A stretch of DNA of 64,000 bases from Bradyrhizobium jicamae (GTDB lineage: Bacteria; Pseudomonadota; Alphaproteobacteria; Rhizobiales; Xanthobacteraceae). Of the stretch, positions 43,763-53,199 are shown piece after piece; position 1 is the stretch's first letter; each line of letters opens with the position of its first letter. A program made the position numbers and the translations under genes. The stretch covers positions 242,797 through 306,796 of the forward strand of contig NZ_JAFCJX010000008.1 of NCBI RefSeq assembly GCF_018130695.1, read 5' to 3'. The notes under the pieces were generated by a model. The model was not told the origin of the DNA. It did no database searches and saw only the letters and a program-made list of their open reading frames with translations.

Positions 43763-44905
43763 TCACATCGTCTGGTCGATAATTTGCACGTATTCCTCAA
43801 CCATCGTCTCTACCGAATAGCGCGACCGCAGGCCTTTGGCGTTTCGCCGCAGTTCATTGCTGAGGGTTTCGTCGGTTAAAATTCTCGAAACGGCGGCCGA
43901 CAGCTTCGCGTTATCTGCGGCATCGACGAAAATTGCCGCCGGCTTGCCGTCGACCGACAATACCTCGCGCAACACGGGCAAATCATTGACGACCAGAGGA
44001 AGCCCGGCGCTCGCCGCTTCGACCGCCGCGAGGCCGAAAGTTTCGGCTTGCGAGGGAAACACGAAGACATCCAGGCAAGCGAGGAAACCCGCCATCTCCT
44101 GCGGGGAGATTTCGCCGATGAAATGCACCCTGTCGGAGACTTTCAATTCATCCGCCAGAAGCTTCAGCCGCTCCTCGTCCGCGCCCTGGCCGGCCAGCGC
44201 GAGATGCCAGGACGGCTCTCCGACGAGGAGGCGGATCGCCGCGTCGAGCCGCTTGTGCGGGTGCAGCCTTGCAGCGCAGCCAAGCAGCGCATGATCGGCG
44301 GGCAGCTTGTAGCGTTGCCGCGCGATCCGCTTCGGCAGATCGAGCGCCTTGTCGTCAAACCCGTGCGCGACGTGCTTCATGCGCGCGCGATAGGGGGCGG
44401 GGTAACGCGTGTACTCGCGCTGCATGTGCTGCGAGTTGAGCGTGATGAATTTGAAGAAGCCGAGACTGCCCATGATGACGTCGGCGGCACGCACCGGCCA
44501 GCTCATCGACATCGCCGACGAGACCTGATTGGCGATGACCGGGGCGCGGCTGACAAGGCGCGTGACACCGCCGCCGATCACGTTGCCGAAATGCTGAAAC
44601 GTGAGGACCGCATCCGGCTTTACCTGCTTGAGGTGGCGGCACAAGGTCCAAAGCATCTGCACTAGCGCCAGGGGATTTCCCGGCCGGCTTGACGCGCAAT
44701 AAAGCGTGTTCGGCGGCTCGTCGAAGGAATTCGACTTGCGGAAGAAGAACAGGTTGAAGACGTCATAGCCACGTGCGGCGAGGCCTGCACCGAGGAGCCT
44801 TGTGATCTCCTGGGCGCCGGCATTCTCCGCTTGGGTCTGCACCAGAAGCACTCGCCGCTTTGGCATATTCGCTTTTATCAGTTGTGTGGCGGTCGACGAC
44901 TTCAT
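43763..44905 (-). CDS. Glycosyltransferase family 4
   Basis: 380 aa from the ATG at 44905, GGAG 5 nt upstream. The frame stays open far upstream to 46177, but that part is antisense to the co-polymerase gene and is not coding. N-terminal VLLVQTQAENAGAQEITRLL carries the acceptor loop; the C-terminal domain has LGCAARLHPHKRLDAAIRL, VFVFPSQAETFGLAAVEAAS (E-x7-E) and a closing helix with RSRYSVETMVEEY. It is the glycosyltransferase of locus 2, divergent from the co-polymerase and in an operon with the beta-propeller protein. Donor unknown. Confidence 0.88.
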   Translation of the reverse strand: MKSSTATQLIKANMPKRRVLLVQTQAENAGAQEITRLLGAGLAARGYDVFNLFFFRKSNSFDEPPNTLYCASSRPGNPLALVQMLWTLCRHLKQVKPDAVLTFQHFGNVIGGGVTRLVSRAPVIANQVSSAMSMSWPVRAADVIMGSLGFFKFITLNSQHMQREYTRYPAPYRARMKHVAHGFDDKALDLPKRIARQRYKLPADHALLGCAARLHPHKRLDAAIRLLVGEPSWHLALAGQGADEERLKLLADELKVSDRVHFIGEISPQEMAGFLACLDVFVFPSQAETFGLAAVEAASAGLPLVVNDLPVLREVLSVDGKPAAIFVDAADNAKLSAAVSRILTDETLSNELRRNAKGLRSRYSVETMVEEYVQIIDQTM

Positions 44906-45220
44906 CGTTGCTCCGCGCGATACCGCTGAAATAGAGCGCGGATGTCTCGCCGGTTGCGTGCAAGGGATATCACCTCTTGCACACCTAATTATCACGCGGT
45001 GATTGCCGGGACATCGACTAGCCGGCAACGGAGTTAATAGGGACCTTTCGATCGGACGTCTCGCACACCGCGAGGCGATCGGCACGCAGGATATCGTCAG
45101 CACATTAACCAATTGGTCATGGATCACGGCGAGGCGGGCGTAACCGTAGGTTAACCATGGATATTTACGCTGCAGCAGGCCACTGAACAGTGCCTGTCGG
45201 TTGAATTTGAGTCCAAACCC
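44906..45220. promoter_or_regulatory. Divergent locus 2 promoter region with two dyads
   Basis: 315 bp between the GT4 (minus) and co-polymerase (plus) genes. GTGCAAG (44958-44964) and CTTGCAC (44976-44982) form a perfect 7-bp inverted repeat with an 11-nt spacer; ATCAC-GCG-GTGAT (44991-45003) is a second dyad 8 bp further on. Both lie about 55-100 nt upstream of the GT4 start, a typical operator position. CCAATTGG occurs near 45111. Confidence 0.45.
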
Positions 45221-47428
45221 ATGACGTTCGGTAGCCGCGAAACTCCGCGAGGTTCCGCTCCGACGGAGCCTGCGGCTTCGTGGGAAGCGCCGCGCGTCGC
45301 GACGGCCAGGCCGGATCGCGCCGGCACGTCGTTCATCAAGGGATCGCTGACGCTTGCCGGGGCAGTTTCGTTCCTGCGCGAGAACGGCCGGCGTATCCTG
45401 ATACTGGCGTTGGCGATCTTCACCTTCGGTGTGGTCGTCCTGATGGTTCTTCCGGTCCGGTTTGCCGCGACCGCGCTGGTCGTCGTCGATCCAAGGGAGC
45501 AGCGCGTCACGGCCGATCAGGACGTGCTGCCGGGCATTGGCCAGGATGCCGCTGCGCTTCAGAGCGTGATTGAAATCGCCAAGTCGGACGGCTTTCTGCG
45601 GCCGTTGATCGAGCAGCTCAAGATCGCAGGCGATGATGATATCGCCGGCGGTCAGACCGACACGACACGTCTGCTCGAAAAACTCCGCAGCCGTCTCGAT
45701 ATTTCGCGCCGAGGTCTCACTTACGTCATCGCGATTACCTTCACCTCGAACAATCCGGAACGGGCGGCCTATTACGCCAATGCCATCGCCGAGGCATTCG
45801 TTGCCAATCAAGGGCGCGTGCGCACCGAGGCCACGGATGAGGCGGCGGACTGGCTCAAGAATCGCCTCAAGACGCTGAACGAGCGCTTGCGGACCTCGGA
45901 AGATGCCGTCGCCGCCTTCAGGCTCGAGCACAAGATCGTCAATGCCGGCAAGGATTCCACGACCCAGCAATTGCGTGTGACCGATCTGACCCAGCAGGTC
46001 TCGGCGGCTCGCGTTCGCACCGAGGAAGCGAAGACGCGATACGAGCAGGCGCAACGCGATCTCAAGGCCAATGTCGATGGGCCGGTGAAGCAGGATCTCC
46101 TGAGCATCCTGCGCGCGCAACGCTCGGCCTTGAACGATCAGATTGCGCAAAAAAAGGCGGTGTTCGGCGACCGCCATCCCGACCTCGTGATCTCATACAG
46201 CCAGTTGAACGACCTCAATCGGCAGATCGAGGCTGAGCGGAAGAAGAACGTCGATACCGCGAAATCGGAGTATGAAGCCCAGCTTGAACAGCAGAAGTCG
46301 CTGGAAAAGCAGCTCAAGGCGGTCGAGACGCAGATGCTGGTGGACGGTCAGGCACTCGTCAGGCTGCAGGAACTGCAGCGCGATGCCGAGGCCAACAAGA
46401 ACATCTACGAGCAGTTCTTGTCCCGGTTCAAGACGACCAATGAACAGCGTCTGCTGCAGAACTCCCAGACCAAGATCGCCTCGGTCGCCATTCCTCCACT
46501 GCGCTCGACCCGTCCGCCGCTGGCGTTGCTGCTCGCGGCGCTGGCGATCGCCTCGATCCTGACCTCGACGGCCGCCGTCGCGGTGATGCCGAGCGCGTCG
46601 GACAGACCTGCCGCTGCCAATGCACCTGCCAAAGTGCTTGCCAAGGAACCTGCCAAGGAACCTGCCAAGGCTCCTGTACAGACAGCAAGCGGCAGCACAC
46701 CTCGTCAGCCGGTCCAACCTGCGGCCGCTGTCCAACCTGCAGCCGCAGCTTCGCGCCAGCCCGCAGCCTTAGTAAACCTTCCGATATGGGTTCGAATTCC
46801 TGAGCTGGCGCCAGACGCATCTCACCGCAACGTCTGGCAAAGGCTGATCGCTGCGGCAGCTGAGCTTGACCTCAGCGGTTACCTGCGTCCGCTTCTCGAA
46901 AAGATCGGTCATGTTCCGGGAACGGCCGGCAAGGTTGTCTTTGTGATGTCGGTCGGCAAAAAGGCCGGCGGCAACACCGTTGCGCGCTCGCTGAATCGCC
47001 TGGCCTTGAACCGGGGCATGCTGAGCGTGCTGATCCAGGTACAGCCGGAATTTGCCGGCACCGAGTCTGCGATGACCGAAGGACAGGGTGGCGCCACCCT
47101 CGCCGGGCTTCAGTCGGTCAGCGAGCTCCTGAGCGCCAGCAGAAAAGCCGAAATACGGCCTGCGGACGATATTCGCTCGGAATTCGATCTGATCATCGTT
47201 CATGCGACATCTCTGGCCTTGCAGCCCGACGCCGTCACGCTGGCCGCGCATGCGGATCTGGTCATCCTGGTGGTTCACGCGGCCGAGCTCGGCTCGGCGG
47301 CGCTGCAAAGGGTCACTGCGGCGCTGTCACGGTTCGATGCCGTGCCGACCGGTGTCATCATCAACCATGAGCCCGCCGGCTCGACCGTTCCTCACCCCGA
47401 GCGCAAGGCATTGGGACTGGCGGTCTGA
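45221..47428 (+). CDS. Polysaccharide co-polymerase fused to a degenerate BY-kinase-like domain
   Basis: 735 aa. The Wzz/GumC part has a first membrane helix (about 58-78), periplasmic coiled coil (about 205-400), the PCP motif IASVAIPPLRSTRPPLALLL and a second helix (about 433-455). An Ala/Lys/Pro linker (465-515) leads to a kinase-like domain (from about 540) in which the P-loop reads SVGKKAGGNT instead of GxxxxGKT, the Walker A' aspartates are replaced (SVLIQVQPE), the Walker B position reads FDLIIVHATS, and no C-terminal Tyr cluster exists. It should therefore control chain length without autophosphorylation. It is divergent from the GT4 and followed at 93 bp by the GH5 gene. Confidence 0.85.
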   Translation: MTFGSRETPRGSAPTEPAASWEAPRVATARPDRAGTSFIKGSLTLAGAVSFLRENGRRILILALAIFTFGVVVLMVLPVRFAATALVVVDPREQRVTADQDVLPGIGQDAAALQSVIEIAKSDGFLRPLIEQLKIAGDDDIAGGQTDTTRLLEKLRSRLDISRRGLTYVIAITFTSNNPERAAYYANAIAEAFVANQGRVRTEATDEAADWLKNRLKTLNERLRTSEDAVAAFRLEHKIVNAGKDSTTQQLRVTDLTQQVSAARVRTEEAKTRYEQAQRDLKANVDGPVKQDLLSILRAQRSALNDQIAQKKAVFGDRHPDLVISYSQLNDLNRQIEAERKKNVDTAKSEYEAQLEQQKSLEKQLKAVETQMLVDGQALVRLQELQRDAEANKNIYEQFLSRFKTTNEQRLLQNSQTKIASVAIPPLRSTRPPLALLLAALAIASILTSTAAVAVMPSASDRPAAANAPAKVLAKEPAKEPAKAPVQTASGSTPRQPVQPAAAVQPAAAASRQPAALVNLPIWVRIPELAPDASHRNVWQRLIAAAAELDLSGYLRPLLEKIGHVPGTAGKVVFVMSVGKKAGGNTVARSLNRLALNRGMLSVLIQVQPEFAGTESAMTEGQGGATLAGLQSVSELLSASRKAEIRPADDIRSEFDLIIVHATSLALQPDAVTLAAHADLVILVVHAAELGSAALQRVTAALSRFDAVPTGVIINHEPAGSTVPHPERKALGLAV
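46617..46676 (+). repeat. Five tandem 12-bp units in the co-polymerase linker
   Basis: Five units of 12 bp (CCAAGGAACCTG; last three nearly identical, first two diverged) run 46617-46676 and encode the tetrapeptide A-K-x-P/L. Two further 18-bp units (GTCCAACCTGCRGCCGCW) follow at 46712-46747. The in-frame period suggests that linker length can change by slippage without breaking the frame. Confidence 0.75.
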
Positions 47429-47521
47429 CGATTGCCAGGCCGCGCTGCCGGTCGACAACATATCTGGCTCGGGCCGGCACCACATGCCGGCCTTCAACTG
47501 TGGCGGACCGCCGTGGCTCAC

Positions 47522-48643
47522 ATGCGCAAATTGGTCGTTGCTGCGATCCTGCTGTCGATGTCATTCGCTCAATCGGCCTCGGCGGATACTTGTGTGGCTT
47601 TGCCGCATACGGTCGCGCCGGACCGGCTCGCCGCGCTGTCCCGCGGCTTCAATGCCGACGGCTGGATCAACGGTCCGAAGTCCGCTCCCCCGAGCGCGGG
47701 ATTGCTGCAGCAGCTCCGCAAGGCGGGAATGAGCCATGTCCGGTTGCCGGTGCCTGCAGAGCGCGTCATGCGCCGTTACGCATCGCAGGCAGAACGCGAC
47801 GAGACGCTGCGGGCGCTCGATCAGGCGTTGAAGCAACTGATGTCGCTTGGCTACGCTGCATCCGTCGATCTGCACCCGGGAGAGCGTTTCAATCGCCTGC
47901 ATCGCGAGGACCCTGACGCGGCGATGCAGGAGATGGAGGGGGCATGGCGCGATCTTGCCGAGGTCATCCGGGCGTATCCGGCCGACCGTGTCTTCGCGGA
48001 GCTGCTCAACGAGCCCGACGTGGAAGCCGACACATGGCAGAGGGAGGTCGAGGCGCTCGCCGGTTTCGTTCGCAGATTGCTTCCCGACACCACGCTCATT
48101 GTCGGTCCGGTCAACTGGCAGCGACCCGACTCGCTTCCGGAGTTTCGTCCGCTACCGGATCCAAATACGGTCTACGCCATCCATTTCTACGATCCGATGG
48201 TCTTCACCCATCAAGGCCATTGGGACGCGCAGGATCCGCTGCATTGGATCAAGGGATTGCCTTTCCCGATCAGCGCCGACGATCCCAGGGTTCAGGCGAT
48301 CCGCCGGGACTTGCAGGACGAAAATGCGACGGCGGCCCTTGATATGCTTGAGCGGGCGATTGCTTCCGCCAAGGAAAAGCCGGGAGTCGATCGGTGGCTC
48401 GCGCCTGCCGTTGCATGGCAACGGCAGTTCTCGCGGCCCATCATTGTCAACGAGTTCGGCGTGCTGAAAGCCGAAGCTCCCAGGGTGAGTCGGTTGCGCT
48501 GGCTCGCCTCAGTGACCGCTTATGCCCGCAAGCATTGCTGGGGCTGGGCGCATTGGGAGTTGGCGCAGGGGTTCGGCCTCGTCGACGCCAGCACGGGCAA
48601 GCCCGATGCCGACGTCATGCGGGCGTTGTTGGGATCCCGTTGA
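47522..48643 (+). CDS. Secreted glycoside hydrolase family 5 (cellulase-like)
   Basis: 373 aa from the ATG at 47522; a signal peptide (RKLVVAAILLSMSFAQSASA) precedes DTC. The GH5 frame is visible: LSRGFNADGW, HVRLPV, SVDLHPG, FAELLNEPD with acid/base Glu164, YAIHFYDPMVFTHQG, and IVNEFGV with nucleophile Glu311. A late WGWAHWELAQGFGL matches the family's final strand. Sizes and motifs fit an endo-beta-1,4- or 1,3-glucanase. In EPS loci such enzymes (compare ExoK, ExsH-type glycanases by role) cut nascent polymer in the periplasm. It ends 10 bp from the convergent flippase. Confidence 0.9.
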   Translation: MRKLVVAAILLSMSFAQSASADTCVALPHTVAPDRLAALSRGFNADGWINGPKSAPPSAGLLQQLRKAGMSHVRLPVPAERVMRRYASQAERDETLRALDQALKQLMSLGYAASVDLHPGERFNRLHREDPDAAMQEMEGAWRDLAEVIRAYPADRVFAELLNEPDVEADTWQREVEALAGFVRRLLPDTTLIVGPVNWQRPDSLPEFRPLPDPNTVYAIHFYDPMVFTHQGHWDAQDPLHWIKGLPFPISADDPRVQAIRRDLQDENATAALDMLERAIASAKEKPGVDRWLAPAVAWQRQFSRPIIVNEFGVLKAEAPRVSRLRWLASVTAYARKHCWGWAHWELAQGFGLVDASTGKPDADVMRALLGSR

Positions 48644-48652
48644 GAGGGCCGA

Positions 48653-49999
48653 TCAGTCGTTCGTGTCGGCCACGCGGACCGCGTAGGCCGCGGCTTTGGA
48701 TGACCTGGAGCACGCCAGCACGAGGATCGAAGGATCAACGCCGGTTCGCCGGCGGCAAAGCACATTGAGAATGATCGTGGCCAGCGCCAGCGACACGGTG
48801 GCCGAGATGGCGGCGCCGAGCACGCCGAGCCATGGAATCAGAACGACGAAGCCGAGCAGGCGAAGCACCACGTTGGCGGCGACCACCGGGACATATTGGC
48901 CTTCGTGGCCGGTCAATTGGAGAATCGCCGCAGCCGGACCGCCGGCCGCCTGGAATGCCGTCCCGATCGCCAACACGATCAGCACCCAGTGCTGGGCGGC
49001 GAAATGGGGGCCGAACAGGCCGAGCAGATAGGGCGCGCCGATCCAGATGATCAGCAGCCCGCTGATGACGCACACGGCGGTGACCTCGGCCATGAGCTTC
49101 AGGGTGCGCTCGAATTCCTGCTGATTCTTGCTGAAGTAGAGCGAGGGCAGGCGGCGTGCCGCAAACGTATACAGTGCAGCCGACAGCATCGCGAAGATGT
49201 TGGCCAAACGCGACGCGGCGAAATAGACGCCGGCCGTGGCCGGATCCAGCATCCAGTACACCAGGATGACGTCGAAATACTGGTTCGCCGCTTCGAGGAT
49301 CGAGGCGATCCAGAAACGAAGCGCGCTCGGCCTCCAGCGGGAGGTTTCGTTTCGCGCCGGCACATCGCGCATGTTCGGCAGCGCACGCGCGATCGAAACG
49401 ATCTGCGCGACCAGCCCGAGCGCCATCGCGACCGCAATCAAGCCGAACAGTTCGACCGGCTCCAGGCGGCCCTGGCCCAACAACACGGCGAGCAGGACCA
49501 GGACCACGGCAACGCGCCAGAAAAATTCCCGATTGCCTTCTCCCATCAGAATGCCGACCAGCGATCGCGCGACCTGGCTGCCGAGCATCAATCCGGCGTT
49601 CACAGCCGTGAAGGCGCACATCGCGAGTATCAGGGCCCACCCTTCGCCTCGCAGGCCCGCGGCGGTCGCGATCGCCACGATTGCGATCAACATCGCGACG
49701 GACGAGATCTTCAGGCTGGAGAGCAGCACGCCCTTGGTGAGGTCGGTTTGCCCGTTCACCTGGTATTCGTTCAGGAACCGGACCAGGAGCAGCTCCTGGC
49801 CGACAAGGCCCACCACCGATGCGATCTGGGCAACCGAAAGCCACGTCGCGAAATCGCCAAAGGCGTCGGGCAACATCGCGTGTGCCGCGAGAGAGAACAT
49901 TGCGAGCGCAAGGCCGCCGCTGCCGACCTTCAGGAGAATGGTCCCGGCAACGCCGCGCGTTACGTCACGCCGTATCAACTGGAGAACAACATCAATCAT
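48653..49999 (-). CDS. Polysaccharide flippase (Wzx/MOP superfamily), locus 2
   Basis: 448 aa from the ATG at 49999; a GTG at 50062 would add 21 residues. About 12-14 hydrophobic segments run throughout, starting VTRGVAGTILLKVGSGGLAL, with the small polar loop NEYQVNGQTDLTKG and the conserved helix AALYTFAARRLPSLYFSKNQ midway. It is the second flippase in the window and would serve locus 2. It is convergent with the GH5 gene; the upstream side faces the tRNA. Confidence 0.88.
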   Translation of the reverse strand: MIDVVLQLIRRDVTRGVAGTILLKVGSGGLALAMFSLAAHAMLPDAFGDFATWLSVAQIASVVGLVGQELLLVRFLNEYQVNGQTDLTKGVLLSSLKISSVAMLIAIVAIATAAGLRGEGWALILAMCAFTAVNAGLMLGSQVARSLVGILMGEGNREFFWRVAVVLVLLAVLLGQGRLEPVELFGLIAVAMALGLVAQIVSIARALPNMRDVPARNETSRWRPSALRFWIASILEAANQYFDVILVYWMLDPATAGVYFAASRLANIFAMLSAALYTFAARRLPSLYFSKNQQEFERTLKLMAEVTAVCVISGLLIIWIGAPYLLGLFGPHFAAQHWVLIVLAIGTAFQAAGGPAAAILQLTGHEGQYVPVVAANVVLRLLGFVVLIPWLGVLGAAISATVSLALATIILNVLCRRRTGVDPSILVLACSRSSKAAAYAVRVADTND

Positions 50000-50287
50000 G
50001 AGGAGTGCAGCGCATCTCTCCTTCCAGGACGCTCGCGACAGCGTTGGTGCCGATCGTATCACGCGGGCGAATCCGGAGTGTTAATGCACGGAATGTGCTG
50101 CGCAGCGCTTGGCATCGGTCCGATCTCAATACGCGTCGGCAACACACCCTGGTTCGCTCCGGGACAATCTGTCCCTGGTGTCTTCGAACGAGACAGCCGT
50201 CGGCCCACCAGAACAGCCCTTCGCAACACTGCAAGGGCGGTCGCCGAAGCGGCGTTTGCCCGATAAACCCGCTCGTTTGAGCGAAAG

Positions 50288-50363
50288 TGGCTCCCCAGGA
50301 GTGGATTCGAACCACCGACCTGACGGTAAACAACCGTCCACTCTACCGCTGAGCTACTGGGGA
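50288..50363 (-). tRNA. tRNA-Asn (anticodon GTT)
   Basis: The minus strand folds as a full cloverleaf: acceptor TCCCCAG with CTGGGGA, D arm GCTC...GAGT, anticodon stem GACGG / CCGTC around loop TTGTTTA (anticodon GTT), T loop TTCGAAT, and an encoded CCA end (50288-50290). Its 76 nt are intact. No integrase or direct repeat of the 3' end is seen near it. Confidence 0.96.
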
Positions 50364-50575
50364 ACAGCACTCACATGGGCTGTTCAGCAAACCGCGTGCC
50401 ACGATCGAGCCGAGCCCGGCGTCCTCGCGAACATCGTTAGCGGACGCTTGAATCATTGGCGTCGCGTGCGCGGCGGTTAACCTCAATCCCTGAAATGGAT
50501 CGTTCCGGTTTCGGCAAGCGGATATCAGGCAGGAAAATTGCAATTCCGCTGGGATCAGCCGCCGGAGTCGACCGA

Positions 50576-51799
50576 ATGACAATTGAAGTGAGTGTGGCAG
50601 AGCTGATCGCCGCCAGCGCGCCTGACGCCGTTGTCGCAGACGTTGCAATCGTCGGCGGCGGCCTGGCGGGCTCGCTGGCGGCAGCGGTGCTCGCGCGGAG
50701 CGGGCATCAGGTCGTTCTGATCGATCGGCGCGCGGTTTATCCCGAGGAGTTCCGCGTCGAAAAGATCGCCGGCCAGCAGCTGGACATCCTTCGGCGGCTG
50801 GGATTCGTTCGCGAGCTCGAGGCCGTCGCGTGTCCGTACGACCGCATCATCAACATCAGGGGAGGCGAGGTCGTCGACGTCAGCGTCGGTCAGGCCTACG
50901 GGTTTCGCTACGCCGATCTCGTCGCCATGGCACGGCGCCTGCTGCCCGACTCTTCCAGCTTCATCGTCGATCGGGTGACCGGCGTCAGCTGCAGTGACGA
51001 CGTCCAGGAGCTCGTGCTGGCATCGGGCAGGCGCGTCAGGTCGCGCCTCGTCGTCCTGGCCACCGGCATGGCCGGCGTGCTCGGTCATGACCTCGGAATC
51101 AAGCGACGCGTGCTGGCCGAGCGTCACTCGGTTTCATTCGGCTTCACCATTGCGCCGTCGGACGATGCGCCGTTCGCATTCCAGGCGCTGACCTGCTACG
51201 GCGACCGGGCCTCCGACGGCGTCGACTATCTCAGCCTGTTTCCGACGTCAGGCGGCATGCGGGCAAACCTGTTCATGTTCCGCGATCCGGCCGATCCGAT
51301 CATGCGAGAGTTGCGGCGGGATACCAAGGCGACGCTGCTGCGGCTGATGCCCGGATTGCAACCTCATCTCGGCGATTTCCGCGTCGTCGATCAGGTGCAG
51401 AATTGGGTGATGGATCTGTTCGCCGTCGAGGGACATCTGCAGCCGGGCGTCGTGCTGATCGGCGATGCCTTTCAAACCAACTGTCCCGCAGCAGGGACCG
51501 GCGTGAGCCGTCTCTTGGTCGACGTCGAACGGCTCTGCACGGAGTATGTGCCGCGCTGGCTCGAAACCGACGGCATGGGCACGGAAAAAATCGCGCAGTT
51601 CTATTCCGACCACGCCAAGATCGCAGCCGACCAGCGTTCGCTGACCTTGGCGCGCTACCGCCAAGCCCTGACGTCGAACAGCGACATCAGGTGGAACGTG
51701 CAGCGCCGCCTGCATTTCCTGCGGCGCAATTTGACCCATCGCGTGGATCGGATCAGGCCGGGATGGATCGCGCGCCTGCGCGGTGCGCTGCGCGCCTGA
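50576..51799 (+). CDS. FAD-dependent monooxygenase/oxidoreductase (PHBH fold)
   Basis: 407 aa from the ATG at 50576, GGAG 8 nt upstream; the frame is open 5' to 50456. Dinucleotide motif VAIVGGGLAGSLAAAVLARSG, the DG-type LVVLATGMAG, and the second FAD motif VVLIGDAFQTNCPAAGTGVS place it with UbiH/PHBH-type flavoproteins such as geranylgeranyl reductases and halogenase-like enzymes. Substrate is unknown. It follows the tRNA by 212 bp and is convergent with the acetyltransferase gene (6 bp between). It is the odd member of the EPS block. Confidence 0.82.
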   Translation: MTIEVSVAELIAASAPDAVVADVAIVGGGLAGSLAAAVLARSGHQVVLIDRRAVYPEEFRVEKIAGQQLDILRRLGFVRELEAVACPYDRIINIRGGEVVDVSVGQAYGFRYADLVAMARRLLPDSSSFIVDRVTGVSCSDDVQELVLASGRRVRSRLVVLATGMAGVLGHDLGIKRRVLAERHSVSFGFTIAPSDDAPFAFQALTCYGDRASDGVDYLSLFPTSGGMRANLFMFRDPADPIMRELRRDTKATLLRLMPGLQPHLGDFRVVDQVQNWVMDLFAVEGHLQPGVVLIGDAFQTNCPAAGTGVSRLLVDVERLCTEYVPRWLETDGMGTEKIAQFYSDHAKIAADQRSLTLARYRQALTSNSDIRWNVQRRLHFLRRNLTHRVDRIRPGWIARLRGALRA

Positions 51800-51805
51800 T
51801 ATCGA

Positions 51806-52942
51806 TCAGCCCGCGCCGGTCGAGCTGCGGGCCGGCAGCAGCTTGAATTCGGCTAGTCGCTTGGCGGCCAGCTTGACCCAGGGCGCCTGTCGCAACGCCA
51901 GCAAAGCCAGCGAGCCGGCTGCACTGCCGGCCTGTGTCACGCTCCACATCGGCGATGGCTGCGCGCCAAACAGGCGCTTGTAGGGTTCGTCGCCGATGGT
52001 GAAGTCGAGCACCTGATCGCCACGCTCGATGCAATCCCTGGCAACACGCTCGAACATCAGCGCGCCGAGAGACTGGCTCTTGTAGCCTGCGATATCAAAC
52101 GCGCTCATGATGATCAGGAAGCTGTCCCGGTGGCACAGTCCGAGCACCGTGGCGATCACGTCGCCGTCCATTGTCATGGTGTAGAGCCGCACGAAGCCGC
52201 CGATGCTGCGGATTGCGACGTCGGAATAGAAGTCGAAATATTCGGGCCGCTGCAGCAGGTCACCGTCGCCCTGGGCCTGGAATCGCGGGCCGCGATACTT
52301 CTTCATCTGCTCCATCGCGACGAGGACGGACGCACTGTCGTCGCAGCACGAAAAACCAAGCTCGCCCTTTTTCTCGATCTGCCGCCATTTCTTGCTGAGC
52401 TCCTTCTGATAGGAGCGGTTCAGCGCGCTGGCGCGCCATTGCTCGAAGGGCGCGATCAGGAGGGTCGAGTAGGCATTGGCCTCCGTCGAGGTCCGGCGCG
52501 GCGTCGCCAGCAGCGGCTCGATCGGAAATTTCCCATCCGGCAGCTTGGGTATCCGCAGCAGATCGAACGGGCGGAGCAGGCGTCGAATCTTCAGGCCGGC
52601 ACTCTCGTCCTGCAGCAGATCGGAAAATACCTCGGCCGTGCAAACCGGCGCCAGATAGTCCGAGACGCGAAGGTCGGCGAACTCGATCGTCCGGATCGGG
52701 CCGCGTCGCATGCGCAGCAAGGGCAGCACCATTGCCAATGCGCCGGTCGCTCGATCGCGAACCACGACGACAAGCCGCCTTGCGGCTGCCGCAGGCGCGA
52801 GCTTGCGATAGAGTGCATCCAGCCAGACGGGATGTTGAAATGCGGTCGCGGCCGACCGATCGAACAGCTCGACGTATTCCTGGGACAAAAAGTCAAATGC
52901 GTCGTCGATGCTGACATCGAACGCGTCTTTGTTTTTGTTCAT
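51806..52942 (-). CDS. GNAT-fold acetyltransferase of the CelD/BcsL (FemAB-like) family
   Basis: 378 aa from the ATG at 52942; the frame is open to 53155 but that part is intergenic in character. Two GNAT-like halves are suggested: FQHPVWLDALYRKL and RLVVVVRDRATGALAMVLPL in the first, and RLYTMTMDGDVIATVLGLCHRDSFLIIMSAFDI followed by SLGALMFERVARDCIERGD and LDFTIGDEPYKRLFGAQ in the second, the standard Acetyltransf_6 layout of cellulose- and EPS-locus proteins. It probably transfers an acyl or aminoacyl group to the locus 2 polymer or lipid. Divergent from the polymerase-like gene. Confidence 0.85.
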   Translation of the reverse strand: MNKNKDAFDVSIDDAFDFLSQEYVELFDRSAATAFQHPVWLDALYRKLAPAAAARRLVVVVRDRATGALAMVLPLLRMRRGPIRTIEFADLRVSDYLAPVCTAEVFSDLLQDESAGLKIRRLLRPFDLLRIPKLPDGKFPIEPLLATPRRTSTEANAYSTLLIAPFEQWRASALNRSYQKELSKKWRQIEKKGELGFSCCDDSASVLVAMEQMKKYRGPRFQAQGDGDLLQRPEYFDFYSDVAIRSIGGFVRLYTMTMDGDVIATVLGLCHRDSFLIIMSAFDIAGYKSQSLGALMFERVARDCIERGDQVLDFTIGDEPYKRLFGAQPSPMWSVTQAGSAAGSLALLALRQAPWVKLAAKRLAEFKLLPARSSTGAG

Positions 52943-53199
52943 TCCTGAAACCAAAACAACCGGGTCATTGCCAAAAAACCGGTCGAGCCGGAGCTGGTGT
53001 CTTATAGCAGAGCCGGTACGTTCCGGGCACCGGGGGATTGTGATTTGGATTAACGAACTCCCGTTGCGTTGCTGGTTGTTTCCGCGCGGCGCGCGCTCGC
53101 GAATTCGCAATAATGTCATGCTGCGTCTCGTTATCGTTAACGGATCTTTACACATTCCGCGCTATCGCGATTGACGCTCGATGCTAAAGGTACGACGTA

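Noticed and set aside
44906..46177. Long minus-strand reading frame continuous with the GT4 gene (804 codons in total)
   Set aside because: It is antisense to the co-polymerase coding sequence, its translation is Arg/His/Asp-rich low complexity, and the GT4 gene has its own ATG with ribosome site at 44905.
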